Assembly (NCBI GenBank): GCA_027065245.1 | Contig: JAMOOS010000112.1 | Location: 1-13,687 of the forward strand | Direction: 5' to 3' | Length of the DNA: 13,687 bases | From: Desulfuromonadaceae bacterium | GTDB taxonomy: Bacteria; Desulfobacterota; Desulfuromonadia; Desulfuromonadales; Desulfuromonadaceae | Shown here: piece by piece, positions 6,847 through 13,000 of the stretch | How positions within the stretch are numbered: position 1 is the first letter of the stretch | How the letters are laid out: each line of letters opens with the position of its first letter | Made by a program: the position numbers and the translations under genes | The notes under the pieces: model-generated | The model's input: the letters and a program-made list of their open reading frames with translations, nothing else | Told to the model about the DNA's origin: nothing | Databases searched by the model: none

Positions 6847-7595
6847 GTTATCGCGACCGGCGGGAAAATCTGCGAAAAGGGGTGTACGTACTGCCCAATC
6901 TGGTGACTACCGGCAGTTTGTTTGCCGGTTTTTACGGTATTGTCGCCAGTATGAACGGCAAATACGATGTCGCCGCGTGGTTTATCCTCATCTCGGCGGT
7001 GTTTGACGCTCTGGACGGCAAAGTGGCGCGGCTTACCCATACCACCAGCCAGTTCGGTGTCGAGTACGATTCTCTTGCCGATTTGGTGGCTTTCGGCGTG
7101 GCACCGGCCATTCTCATGTACACCTGGGCGCTGCATCCATTCGGTAAGCTCGGCTGGCTGGCGGCGTTTCTGTATGTGGTGTGCGGCGCACTGCGCCTGG
7201 CGCGTTTCAATGTGCAGGTGGATACGGTGGAATCGAAGAACTTTGTCGGTCTGCCTATTCCGGCGGCGGCCAGTATGGTGGCGGCGTGTGTATTGCTGTT
7301 TTACCATTTGGGTGGCAGCGGTACCATCCGCATGGTGTCGGTGCTGGTGCTGATCTACGTATTGGCGGTGTTGATGGTGAGCAATGTCGCTTACTACTCG
7401 TTCAAGGACCCGGAGCTGCTCAAGCGCCGCCCCTTTGGCGTGCTGGTGAGTGCCATCGCCCTGATCATCGTCATAGTGGCGCAGCCGGAGGTGATGTTCT
7501 TTATCATCTTTCTTACCTATACCCTGTTCAGTCCGGTTCGTGCCATCCTGTCGTGGTGGCGTCGTCGGCGTGAACAGCGCGTTTCGGCGCAGTAA
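6843..7595 (+). CDS. pssA: CDP-diacylglycerol-serine O-phosphatidyltransferase (phosphatidylserine synthase)
   Basis: PssA joins CDP-diacylglycerol and serine to give phosphatidylserine in the inner membrane. The protein has 250 residues with several hydrophobic segments. The CDP-alcohol phosphatidyltransferase signature is complete: Asp55, Asp58-Gly59, Ala62-Arg63, Gly72, Asp76 and Asp80, in the spacing D-x2-DG-x2-AR-x8-G-x3-D-x3-D. RLARFNV and GLPIPAAASM downstream are typical of the bacterial integral-membrane PssA, so this is not the phospholipase-D-like E. coli type. The arginine-rich C-terminus (WWRRRREQR) is cytosolic by the positive-inside rule. Its ATG overlaps the psd stop by 4 bases. 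Together psd and pssA make phosphatidylethanolamine. Their place among branched-chain amino acid genes is shared, as I recall, with Geobacter relatives. Confidence 0.95.
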   Translation: MSYRDRRENLRKGVYVLPNLVTTGSLFAGFYGIVASMNGKYDVAAWFILISAVFDALDGKVARLTHTTSQFGVEYDSLADLVAFGVAPAILMYTWALHPFGKLGWLAAFLYVVCGALRLARFNVQVDTVESKNFVGLPIPAAASMVAACVLLFYHLGGSGTIRMVSVLVLIYVLAVLMVSNVAYYSFKDPELLKRRPFGVLVSAIALIIVIVAQPEVMFFIIFLTYTLFSPVRAILSWWRRRREQRVSAQ

Positions 7596-7609
7596 ACCGG
7601 ATGTGGCCG

Positions 7610-7632
7610 GGGCAAAAAAATGTTTTTTGCCC
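7610..7632 (+). terminator. Hairpin after pssA, possible terminator
   Basis: GGGCAAAAAA (7610-7619) pairs with TTTTTTGCCC (7623-7632) around a 3-base ATG loop, 14 bases after the pssA stop. The T-run is inside the 3' arm and not beyond it, so efficiency as an intrinsic terminator is uncertain. Its place between pssA and the leuA promoter favours an end-of-operon role. Confidence 0.5.
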
Positions 7633-7640
7633 GATAATTT

Positions 7641-7683
7641 GTCAATTGAGCAATTGACTTGATGCGTGGACTTGTGTTTTAAC
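7641..7683 (+). promoter_or_regulatory. leuA promoter overlapped by an 18-bp palindrome (possible operator)
   Basis: A perfect inverted repeat, GTCAATTG-AG-CAATTGAC, covers 7641-7658. Its right arm overlaps a -35 box TTGACT (7654-7659). A candidate -10, TTTAAC (7678-7683), lies 18 bases downstream. Transcription would start near 7690, just before the T-box leader. The -10 is only a moderate match. A repressor bound to the palindrome would block the -35 box. The identity of any regulator is unknown. Confidence 0.5.
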
Positions 7684-7689
7684 ATTAGG

Positions 7690-7949
7690 TCATAGTTTTT
7701 GAAAAGCTGTGAAGAGGAGTAGTAGACCCTTCACGCGTCGTTACAGAGAGTCGGCGGTTGCTGCGAGCCGATACGATGCTGGGTTGAACTCGCCTTGGAG
7801 CTGTGGACGTGAAGCGGTGCTGCCGTTAGCGTTTGCCGTGAGCCTGCGTAAAGGGTGGTAAATTGAGGGCCGTGCCGTTGGCGGGGCTGAAACAGGGTGG
7901 TACCGCGGAGCTTACAGGCCTCGCCCCTGACGGGGTGGGGCCTTTTTTG
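7690..7949 (+). promoter_or_regulatory. T-box riboswitch, leucine type (CUC specifier), upstream of leuA
   Basis: T-box leaders bind a specific tRNA and read through a terminator when that tRNA is uncharged. The diagnostic sequence AGGGTGGTACCGCGG is at 7894-7908. Upstream lie Stem I elements: an AGTA motif in GGAGTAGTAG (about 7715-7725), ACAGAGAG (7743-7750), paired arms GCGTCGT/ACGATGC and TCGGC/GCCGA, then GGGTTGAA followed by the specifier CTC (7789-7791), a Leu codon. The bulge UGGU would pair with an ACCA tRNA end, and A73 is the discriminator of bacterial tRNA-Leu, which agrees. Antiterminator pairing is CAGGG...GCG (7893-7897, 7905-7907) with CGCCCCTG (7922-7929). This excludes the terminator at 7916-7949. 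The next gene is leuA. T-box control of leuA in delta-Proteobacteria is known from comparative genomics. The 5' boundary is an estimate. Confidence 0.93.
7916..7949 (+). terminator. T-box-controlled intrinsic terminator (attenuator) of leuA
   Basis: GGCCTCGCCCC (7917-7927) pairs with GGGGTGGGGCC (7932-7942), including two G-T pairs, around the loop TGAC, followed by six T (7943-7948). The 5' arm is also the 3' arm of the T-box antiterminator, so only one of the two structures can form. Confidence 0.9.
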
Positions 7950-7979
7950 TATTCCGGCTGTCGGTAAGGAGGTGGTGAT

Positions 7980-8108
7980 GTGGAATGTGACCTAGGTGAC
8001 CTGGCCGTGGCGGCGGTTATGCCGCCGGTGGATAAACGGATTATGGGAATAACCAGCAGATCAAATCGTTCCGCTTCCTGCCCTGATGGCAGGGTGGAAC
8101 CCTTTTAA
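7980..8108 (+). CDS. Possible 42-codon leader ORF between the T-box and leuA
   Basis: A GTG at 7980 lies seven bases after a near-perfect Shine-Dalgarno, AAGGAGG (7966-7972). It opens a frame of 42 codons that begins MECDLGDLAVAAVMPPVDK and ends GRVEPF. Its TAA (8106-8108) overlaps the leuA Shine-Dalgarno AAGGAG (8107-8112), so a terminating ribosome would stand on the leuA initiation region. The frame runs through the second hairpin (8068-8100), so its translation would melt that hairpin. It is not rich in leucine codons (two, at positions 5 and 8). The same Shine-Dalgarno could instead serve ATG 7978, giving a 5-codon peptide MWNVT. I recognise no homologue. The ORF may be non-coding, and the strong ribosome site is the main evidence. 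Confidence 0.3.
   Translation: MECDLGDLAVAAVMPPVDKRIMGITSRSNRSASCPDGRVEPF
8068..8106 (+). terminator. Second hairpin in the leuA leader, possible attenuator
   Basis: GTTCCGC (8068-8074) pairs with GTGGAAC (8094-8100). After a 2-base bulge, CCTGCC (8077-8082) pairs with GGCAGG (8088-8093), closing a CTGAT loop. CCTTTT follows directly, then the leuA Shine-Dalgarno at 8107. The T-run is short, so it may act on translation or mRNA stability as easily as on termination. Confidence 0.45.
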
Positions 8109-8120
8109 GGAGAAACGACT

Positions 8121-9659
8121 ATGAGTGAAAAGAGAAAAGTAATTATTTTTGACACCACCCTGCGCGACGGCGAACAGTCACCCGGCGCCAGCATGAATAT
8201 CGATGAAAAACTGCGTATCGCCTACCAGCTTGAGAAGATGAATGTCGACGTTATCGAAGCTGGCTTTCCCATCGCCTCGGTGGGCGATTTTGAAGCGGTG
8301 AAAAAAGTTGCCCAGGTAATCAAGGGCCCGCAGATCGCCGGGCTGAGTCGCGCTAGCGACCAGGATATCGACCGCGCCTGGGAGGCGCTGCAATACGCCG
8401 GTGAGCGGGGACGTATCCATACCTTTATCGCCACCAGCGATATCCATATGAAGTACAAGCTGAAGATGAGCGAGGACGAAGTGGTGGCTGCCGCCGTGGC
8501 GGCGGTGAAACGCGCTGCCGGTTATACTCCCAATGTGGAGTTTTCCGCTGAGGACGCGGTGCGTACCCGCCTGCCGTTTCTGGCGCAGGTGGTGGAAGCG
8601 GTTATCGACGCTGGTGCCACCACGGTAAATATCCCCGATACCGTCGGTTATACCATGCCCAAGGAGTATTTTGAGATTATCAGCTACTTGCGCGAGAACG
8701 TTCCCAATATCGACAAGGCGGTAATCTCGGTGCATTGCCATAACGACCTCGGCCTGGCGGTGGCCAATTCCCTGGCCGCCATCGATGCCGGTGCCGGGCA
8801 GGTGGAGTGTACCATCAACGGTATAGGGGAGCGTGCCGGTAACTGCTCGCTGGAAGAGGTGGTGATGGGGTTGCGCACCCGTCAGGACATCATGCCCTAT
8901 ACCACCGACGTGGTTACCGAGCATATCTACGCCACCAGTCGTCTGCTTACCGCCATTACCGGTATTGCCGTGCAGCCCAACAAAGCCATTGTCGGTGCCA
9001 ACGCCTTTGCCCACGAGGCCGGTATCCATCAACACGGAGTACTGATGGAGAAGTCGACCTATGAAATTATGACACCGGAGTCCATCGGTCTGAATAAAAA
9101 CAAACTGGTACTTGGCAAGCACTCCGGTCGCCACGCGTTTAATCTGCGTCTGCAGGAGTTGGGCTACAATCTCGAAAAAGAAGATCTGCAACGGGCCTTT
9201 GAGCGCTTTAAGGACCTGGCCGACATCAAGAAGGAGATCTTTGACGAAGACCTGGTAGCCATTGTTGCCGACGAGATTATCCGGGTGCCGGAACGCTACA
9301 AGTTGCTGGAGATGAGTGTTACGTCCGGTTCTTTCGCCGCTCCTACCGCCACCGTGCAGATGGAGGTGGAGGACGAGGTGAAGAAAACCGCCCAGATCGG
9401 CGACGGGCCGGTTGACGCCACCTTCAAGGCGATAAAGGAACTGGTGGGTATCGATGCTCGCCTGCTGCATTTTTCTATCGGCGCCATCACCGGTGGTACC
9501 GATGCCCAGGGTGGTTGCAGCGTGCGTCTGGAGCTGGACGGGCGTGAACAGCTCGGTCAGGGGGCGCACCCCGATATTATCGTCGCCGCCGCCAAGGCGT
9601 ATATTAACGCCCTCAACAAGCTTGCTTCACTGCAGAAGCGCACGACGGTCGATGTGTGA
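8121..9659 (+). CDS. leuA: 2-isopropylmalate synthase
   Basis: LeuA condenses acetyl-CoA with 2-ketoisovalerate, the first committed step to leucine. The protein is 512 residues, typical of the LeuA type 1 family. The TIM-barrel catalytic domain begins IIFDTTLRDGEQSPGASM, with metal and substrate residues Arg15-Asp16. It carries the metal-binding pair His205/His207 in SVHCHNDLGLAVANS and the GIGERAGNCSLEEVVMGL motif. The linker has HEAGIHQHGVL. The C-terminal LeuA dimer/allosteric domain (from about residue 390) includes DATFKAIKEL and HFSIGAITGGTDAQG, so feedback by leucine is inferred. The start follows AAGGAG by eight bases. Expression is predicted to be controlled by the T-box (7690-7949) and possibly by the promoter palindrome and second hairpin. 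Confidence 0.97.
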   Translation: MSEKRKVIIFDTTLRDGEQSPGASMNIDEKLRIAYQLEKMNVDVIEAGFPIASVGDFEAVKKVAQVIKGPQIAGLSRASDQDIDRAWEALQYAGERGRIHTFIATSDIHMKYKLKMSEDEVVAAAVAAVKRAAGYTPNVEFSAEDAVRTRLPFLAQVVEAVIDAGATTVNIPDTVGYTMPKEYFEIISYLRENVPNIDKAVISVHCHNDLGLAVANSLAAIDAGAGQVECTINGIGERAGNCSLEEVVMGLRTRQDIMPYTTDVVTEHIYATSRLLTAITGIAVQPNKAIVGANAFAHEAGIHQHGVLMEKSTYEIMTPESIGLNKNKLVLGKHSGRHAFNLRLQELGYNLEKEDLQRAFERFKDLADIKKEIFDEDLVAIVADEIIRVPERYKLLEMSVTSGSFAAPTATVQMEVEDEVKKTAQIGDGPVDATFKAIKELVGIDARLLHFSIGAITGGTDAQGGCSVRLELDGREQLGQGAHPDIIVAAAKAYINALNKLASLQKRTTVDV

Positions 9660-9685
9660 TAAACGGGTAAATTGAATGAGTAAAT

Positions 9686-9715
9686 AAACGGGGCGCTGTT
9701 CAGGCGTCCCGTTTT
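9686..9715 (+). terminator. Rho-independent terminator between leuA and leuC
   Basis: AAACGGGGCGC (9686-9696) pairs with GCGTCCCGTTT (9704-9714), with one G-T pair, around a 7-base loop, and a T-run overlaps the 3' arm. It lies 26 bases after the leuA stop. If efficient, leuC needs its own promoter in the remaining 71 bases. I see TATAAA at 9753-9758 but no good -35 box. Confidence 0.75.
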
Positions 9716-9786
9716 GCTGTATGGTAGAGCGCTGATAAACAGCTATCGGGCGTATAAAACTATATAAGGAACAGCAAGGAGAAATT

Positions 9787-11067
9787 ATGGGACAGACTAT
9801 AGCGGAAAAGATCTTTGACAGCCATCTGCGCGATGAGCCGTTCGCCGGTACCAAGGTGCTCAATCTCGACCGGGTGCTGTGTCACGAAATAACCACGCCG
9901 GTGGCCATTGCCGATCTGGAATGGCGCGGCAAGGACCGCGTGTTCGACAGCAGCAAAATCAAGGCGGTTATCGACCATGTTACCCCCTCTAAAGACAGCA
10001 AGACCGCCCTGCAGGCCAAGATGCTGCGCGACTGGGCGCGGCGGCACAAATTGCAGGATTTCTTCGATGTCGGTCAAAATGGTGTCTGCCATGCCCTGTT
10101 TCCGGAGAAAGGCTATATCCGCCCCGGTTTCACCGTCATCATGGGCGACAGTCACACCTGCACCCACGGTGCCTTTGGCGCATTTGCCGCCGGTGTCGGC
10201 ACCACAGATCTGGAGGTGGGTATTCTTAAAGGGGTGTGCGCCTTCCGCGAACCGGCCACCATCCGCGTGAACCTCGAAGGAGCGCTGCCGCAGGGGGTGT
10301 ACGCCAAGGATGTTATCCTGTATGTCATCGGTCAGCTGGGCGTCAACGGCGCCACCGACCGGGTGCTGGAGTTTGTCGGGCCGGTTGTGGACGCCATGAC
10401 CATGGAGGCGCGCATGACCCTGTGCAACATGGCCATTGAGGCCGGTGGCACCTGCGGCATCTGTATGCCCGACATGGTTACCGTGAATTACCTGTGGCCG
10501 TTTATTCAGGATGATTACGCTTCCAAAGAGGCGGCGCTGGAAGATTTCAAACGCTGGCATTCCGATGCCGACGCCGACTACGATCAAGTGATCACCTTCG
10601 ATCTTTCCAGCCTGGAGCCGCAGGTTACTTACGACTACAAGCCGGACTGTGTCAAACCGGTGGGGCAGATGGCCGGTACTGCCGTTGATCAGATCTACAT
10701 CGGCACCTGCACCAATGGCCGCATTGAGGATTTGCGTATCGCCGCCGCTATTCTCAAGGGAAAAACCATCGCGCCGACAGTGCGCGGTATCGTATCGCCC
10801 GCCACACCGCGGATTTTCCGTACCGCGCTGGACGAAGGTATTATCCAGATCTTCATGGACGCCGGTTTTTGTGTGACCAACCCCACCTGCGGCGCCTGTC
10901 TGGGGATGAGCAACGGCGTTCTGGCAGAAGGGGAGGTGTGTGCCTCTACCAGTAACCGCAACTTTAACGGTCGCATGGGCAAAGGGGGGATGGTGCATCT
11001 CATGAGCCCGGCCACCGCCGCCGCCACCGCCGTTGCCGGTGTCATTACCGATGCGCGTACCATGTAA
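9787..11067 (+). CDS. leuC: 3-isopropylmalate dehydratase large subunit (short, HacA-like type)
   Basis: LeuC carries the [4Fe-4S] cluster of isopropylmalate isomerase, which with LeuD interconverts 2- and 3-isopropylmalate. The protein is 426 residues, the shorter homoaconitase-like type, compared with about 466 in E. coli. Cluster cysteines are Cys308 (YIGTCTNGR), Cys368 and Cys371 (NPTCGACLG). GDSHTCTHGAFGAF (120-133) and the near-C-terminal SNRNFNGRMG are aconitase-superfamily marks. The start follows AAGGAG by five bases. leuD follows after 29 bases, so the two subunits are co-expressed. This type is hard to tell from homoaconitase or dimethylmalate dehydratase subunits by sequence alone. 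The neighbouring leuA, leuD and leuB decide in favour of leucine synthesis. Confidence 0.95.
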   Translation: MGQTIAEKIFDSHLRDEPFAGTKVLNLDRVLCHEITTPVAIADLEWRGKDRVFDSSKIKAVIDHVTPSKDSKTALQAKMLRDWARRHKLQDFFDVGQNGVCHALFPEKGYIRPGFTVIMGDSHTCTHGAFGAFAAGVGTTDLEVGILKGVCAFREPATIRVNLEGALPQGVYAKDVILYVIGQLGVNGATDRVLEFVGPVVDAMTMEARMTLCNMAIEAGGTCGICMPDMVTVNYLWPFIQDDYASKEAALEDFKRWHSDADADYDQVITFDLSSLEPQVTYDYKPDCVKPVGQMAGTAVDQIYIGTCTNGRIEDLRIAAAILKGKTIAPTVRGIVSPATPRIFRTALDEGIIQIFMDAGFCVTNPTCGACLGMSNGVLAEGEVCASTSNRNFNGRMGKGGMVHLMSPATAAATAVAGVITDARTM

Positions 11068-11096
11068 CCTGAAGAGATATAAGGAAAATTACAGCT

Positions 11097-11627
11097 ATGG
11101 AAAAAATATTCAAAGGTGCGGCGATCTTTCTCGACCGCAGTGATATCAATACCGACGAAATTATACCGGCAAAATATCTTACCGAGGTCACCAAGGAGGC
11201 GCTCAAGCCATATCTGCTGGAGGATCTCAAGCTGGACGGCTTCGATCCCAAAGGGGAAAAGCTGAAAAATGCCCGGGTGGTGGTGAGCCGCCAGAACTTT
11301 GGTTGCGGTTCTTCGCGTGAACATGCGCCGTGGGTGTTTGAGGTGAACGGCGTGCACACCATCATCGCCGAGAGCTACGCGCGTATTTTCCGCCAGAATA
11401 TGTTTAACGGCGGTATGCTCGCCATTGAGTTGCCCAAGGCGGATATCGACGCGCTGTTTGCCATGGATGCTGAAGGTGATGTGAGCATTGCTGTAGATGT
11501 CGATGCCCAGGTGATTACCGCCCGTTGCGGCGCGGACGAACGTAAGTTTAATTTTGCCATCAGCGAGTTTGACAAGGCGCTGGTAAAGGCTGGCGGTTGG
11601 GTGGAGTTTGCCGACGCCCGCTACTGA
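11097..11627 (+). CDS. leuD: 3-isopropylmalate dehydratase small subunit (short type)
   Basis: LeuD is the swivel domain of isopropylmalate isomerase and contributes substrate-recognition and catalytic residues. It has 176 residues, matching the short subunit that partners the short LeuC type (E. coli LeuD is ~201). The early segment DRSDINTDEIIPAKYL and the loop SRQNFGCGSSREHAPW (residues 64-79) are the family signatures. The NGGMLAIEL segment follows in the C-terminal half. The gene lies 29 bases after leuC with a modest AAGG ribosome site. A strong hairpin and then a new promoter follow, so leuD probably ends the leuCD transcript. Confidence 0.95.
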   Translation: MEKIFKGAAIFLDRSDINTDEIIPAKYLTEVTKEALKPYLLEDLKLDGFDPKGEKLKNARVVVSRQNFGCGSSREHAPWVFEVNGVHTIIAESYARIFRQNMFNGGMLAIELPKADIDALFAMDAEGDVSIAVDVDAQVITARCGADERKFNFAISEFDKALVKAGGWVEFADARY

Positions 11628-11641
11628 TAAAGCGTGATTAT

Positions 11642-11677
11642 CTCACTGCCTGAGTCGCTTGTGACTCAGACAGTGAG
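11642..11677 (+). terminator. Long hairpin after leuD
   Basis: CTCACTG (11642-11648) pairs with CAGTGAG (11671-11677), and CTGAGTC (11650-11656) pairs with GACTCAG (11663-11669), with a single C-A mismatch and the loop GCTTGT. This makes 14 paired bases 15 bases after the leuD stop. No real T-run follows (TCGTTTAT), so it may be a 3'-end stabiliser or a weak terminator. Confidence 0.5.
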
Positions 11678-11728
11678 TCGTTTATGGCACATAGTTTCCG
11701 TTTGCCACTGTGGTGACGGTGAAAAAAA

Positions 11729-11758
11729 TTGACAACCGCCGCAGGCGGTTTTTATAGT
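11729..11758 (+). promoter_or_regulatory. Strong leuB promoter with a palindromic spacer (possible operator, or overlapping terminator)
   Basis: A consensus -35 TTGACA (11729-11734) and a -10 TATAGT (11753-11758; five of six) are 18 bases apart. Almost the whole spacer is a perfect inverted repeat, AACCGCC-GCA-GGCGGTT (11734-11750), followed by T's. In RNA read from upstream, the same bases make a 7-bp hairpin with a five-T run (11749-11753), so the element could end leuCD transcription as well as start leuB. The promoter call is strong. The operator and terminator roles are inference. Confidence 0.7.
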
Positions 11759-11838
11759 GCCGCACATCGCCGGGCCGAAGCAACGCATCTGGGTGATGGC
11801 GGCTGATTCTTATCCAGTAAATATCAAGGAGGGACAGC

Positions 11839-12930
11839 GTGGCTGATAAAAATTTCAAGGTGGCAGTATTGCCCGGCGACGGTATCGGGCCGGAGGTGAT
11901 GGCTGAGGCACTTAAGGTGCTGGACGCGGTGGAACAGAAGTACAACGTAACCTTCAGCCGGACTCACGCCAATGTTGGCGGTGCCGGTATCGACTTGGAA
12001 GGCAAGGCGTTGCCGCAGACCACCATCGACATCTGCAAGAGTTCCGACGCCATTTTGTTCGGCAGCGTCGGCGGGCCCAAGTGGGAATCTCTGCCGCCCG
12101 ATGAGCAGCCGGAACGTGGCGCCTTGTTGCCGCTGCGTAAAATCTTCGGTCTGTTCTGTAACCTGCGTCCGGCAATTATTTTTCCGGCGCTTACCGGCAG
12201 CTCGTCGCTTAAAGAGGACGTGATCGGCGGTGGCTTTAACATTCTGGTCGTGCGTGAACTCACCGGCGGCATCTACTTTGCCGATCCCAAGGGGGTGGAC
12301 GAAGTAGACGGCGTGCGCCGTGGTTTTGACACCATGCTGTATACCGAGCCGGAGATCGAGCGGATTACTCACGTGGCCTTTGACGTGGCGCGCAAGCGGG
12401 GCAAAAAAGTGTGCAGCATCGACAAAGCCAACGTGCTGTCTTCATCGGTGCTGTGGCGCGAAGTGGTAGAGCGGGTAGCCAAAGAATATCCCGACGTGGA
12501 GCTGTCGCACATGTATGTGGATAATGCCGCCATGCAACTGGTGCGCTGGCCCAAGCAGTTTGATGTGATGCTGTGCGGCAATATGTTCGGCGATATTATT
12601 TCCGACGAAGCGGCCATGCTTACCGGTTCCCTGGGGATGCTGCCGTCGGCATCGCTGGCTGAAGGTTCCTTCGGTATGTACGAGCCTTCCGGCGGCAGCG
12701 CGCCCGACATCGCCGGTCAGGGTATTGCCAATCCCATCGCCCAGATTCTGTCGGCGTCCATGATGCTGCGCTACTCCTTTGCCATGGGTGACGCTGCCGA
12801 CGCTATCGACAAGGCGGTGGAAGCGGTACTCAACGCCGGTTACCGCACCGGCGATATTTACCAGGGCAGCGACGGCGAGAAAAAGGTCAACACCCGCGAG
12901 ATGGGTGATGCGATAATCGCGGCGCTGTAA
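11839..12930 (+). CDS. leuB: 3-isopropylmalate dehydrogenase
   Basis: LeuB oxidises and decarboxylates 3-isopropylmalate with NAD+ to 2-ketoisocaproate, the precursor of leucine. It has 363 residues, equal to E. coli LeuB. The start is GTG (11839), supported by AAGGAGGG five bases upstream and by the N-terminus KVAVLPGDGIGPEVMAEALK. Family features in order are GDGIGPEV (13-20), the arginine-bearing LLPLRKIFGLFCNLRP, VVRELTGGIYF, a catalytic Tyr in DTMLYTEPEIERI, Lys in SIDKANVL, the metal aspartates in YVDNAAMQLV and GDIISDEAAML, and the NAD-binding loop EPSGGSAPDIAGQGIANP near residue 282. It has its own promoter (11729-11758), so it is probably a separate transcript from leuCD, perhaps shared with asd 70 bases downstream. 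Confidence 0.96.
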   Translation: MADKNFKVAVLPGDGIGPEVMAEALKVLDAVEQKYNVTFSRTHANVGGAGIDLEGKALPQTTIDICKSSDAILFGSVGGPKWESLPPDEQPERGALLPLRKIFGLFCNLRPAIIFPALTGSSSLKEDVIGGGFNILVVRELTGGIYFADPKGVDEVDGVRRGFDTMLYTEPEIERITHVAFDVARKRGKKVCSIDKANVLSSSVLWREVVERVAKEYPDVELSHMYVDNAAMQLVRWPKQFDVMLCGNMFGDIISDEAAMLTGSLGMLPSASLAEGSFGMYEPSGGSAPDIAGQGIANPIAQILSASMMLRYSFAMGDAADAIDKAVEAVLNAGYRTGDIYQGSDGEKKVNTREMGDAIIAAL

Positions 12931-12932
12931 AC

Positions 12933-12955
12933 GCCCGGCGCGGGCCGGTTGTTTT
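12933..12955 (+). terminator. Weak hairpin between leuB and asd
   Basis: GCCCG (12933-12937) pairs with CGGGC (12941-12945) around GCG, followed by CGGTTGTTTT. The stem is short and the T-run interrupted, so partial termination at most is expected and asd may be read from the leuB promoter. I found no convincing separate asd promoter. Confidence 0.3.
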
Positions 12956-13000
12956 GCACGCCATTACATTCTTATTGATTTTTAGACAGGGGATACAACG

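Noticed and set aside
6762..7685. 307-codon minus-strand open frame opposite psd/pssA
   Set aside because: It overlaps confident membrane enzyme genes, is rich in His and Gln, and would begin inside the leuA promoter region with no ribosome site.
8091..8102. AGGGTGGAACCC resembles a second T-box core
   Set aside because: The following GCG is missing, there is no second Stem I or specifier, and UGGA would suit a U73 tRNA, not tRNA-Leu. The bases are explained by the hairpin at 8068-8100.
7980..8108. Classical leucine-codon leader peptide (LeuL type)
   Set aside because: The frame has only two leucine codons and they are not adjacent, so ribosome stalling at Leu codons is not supported. Only a coupling role remains possible.
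8178..9569. Long open frame (463 codons) on the minus strand inside leuA
   Set aside because: It mirrors the codon structure of leuA, has no family features, and its product is rich in His, Gly and Gln as expected for an antisense shadow.
9760..10998. 412-codon minus-strand open frame across leuC
   Set aside because: leuC is certain from its cysteine motifs. The antisense product shows no recognisable domain and has shadow-like composition.
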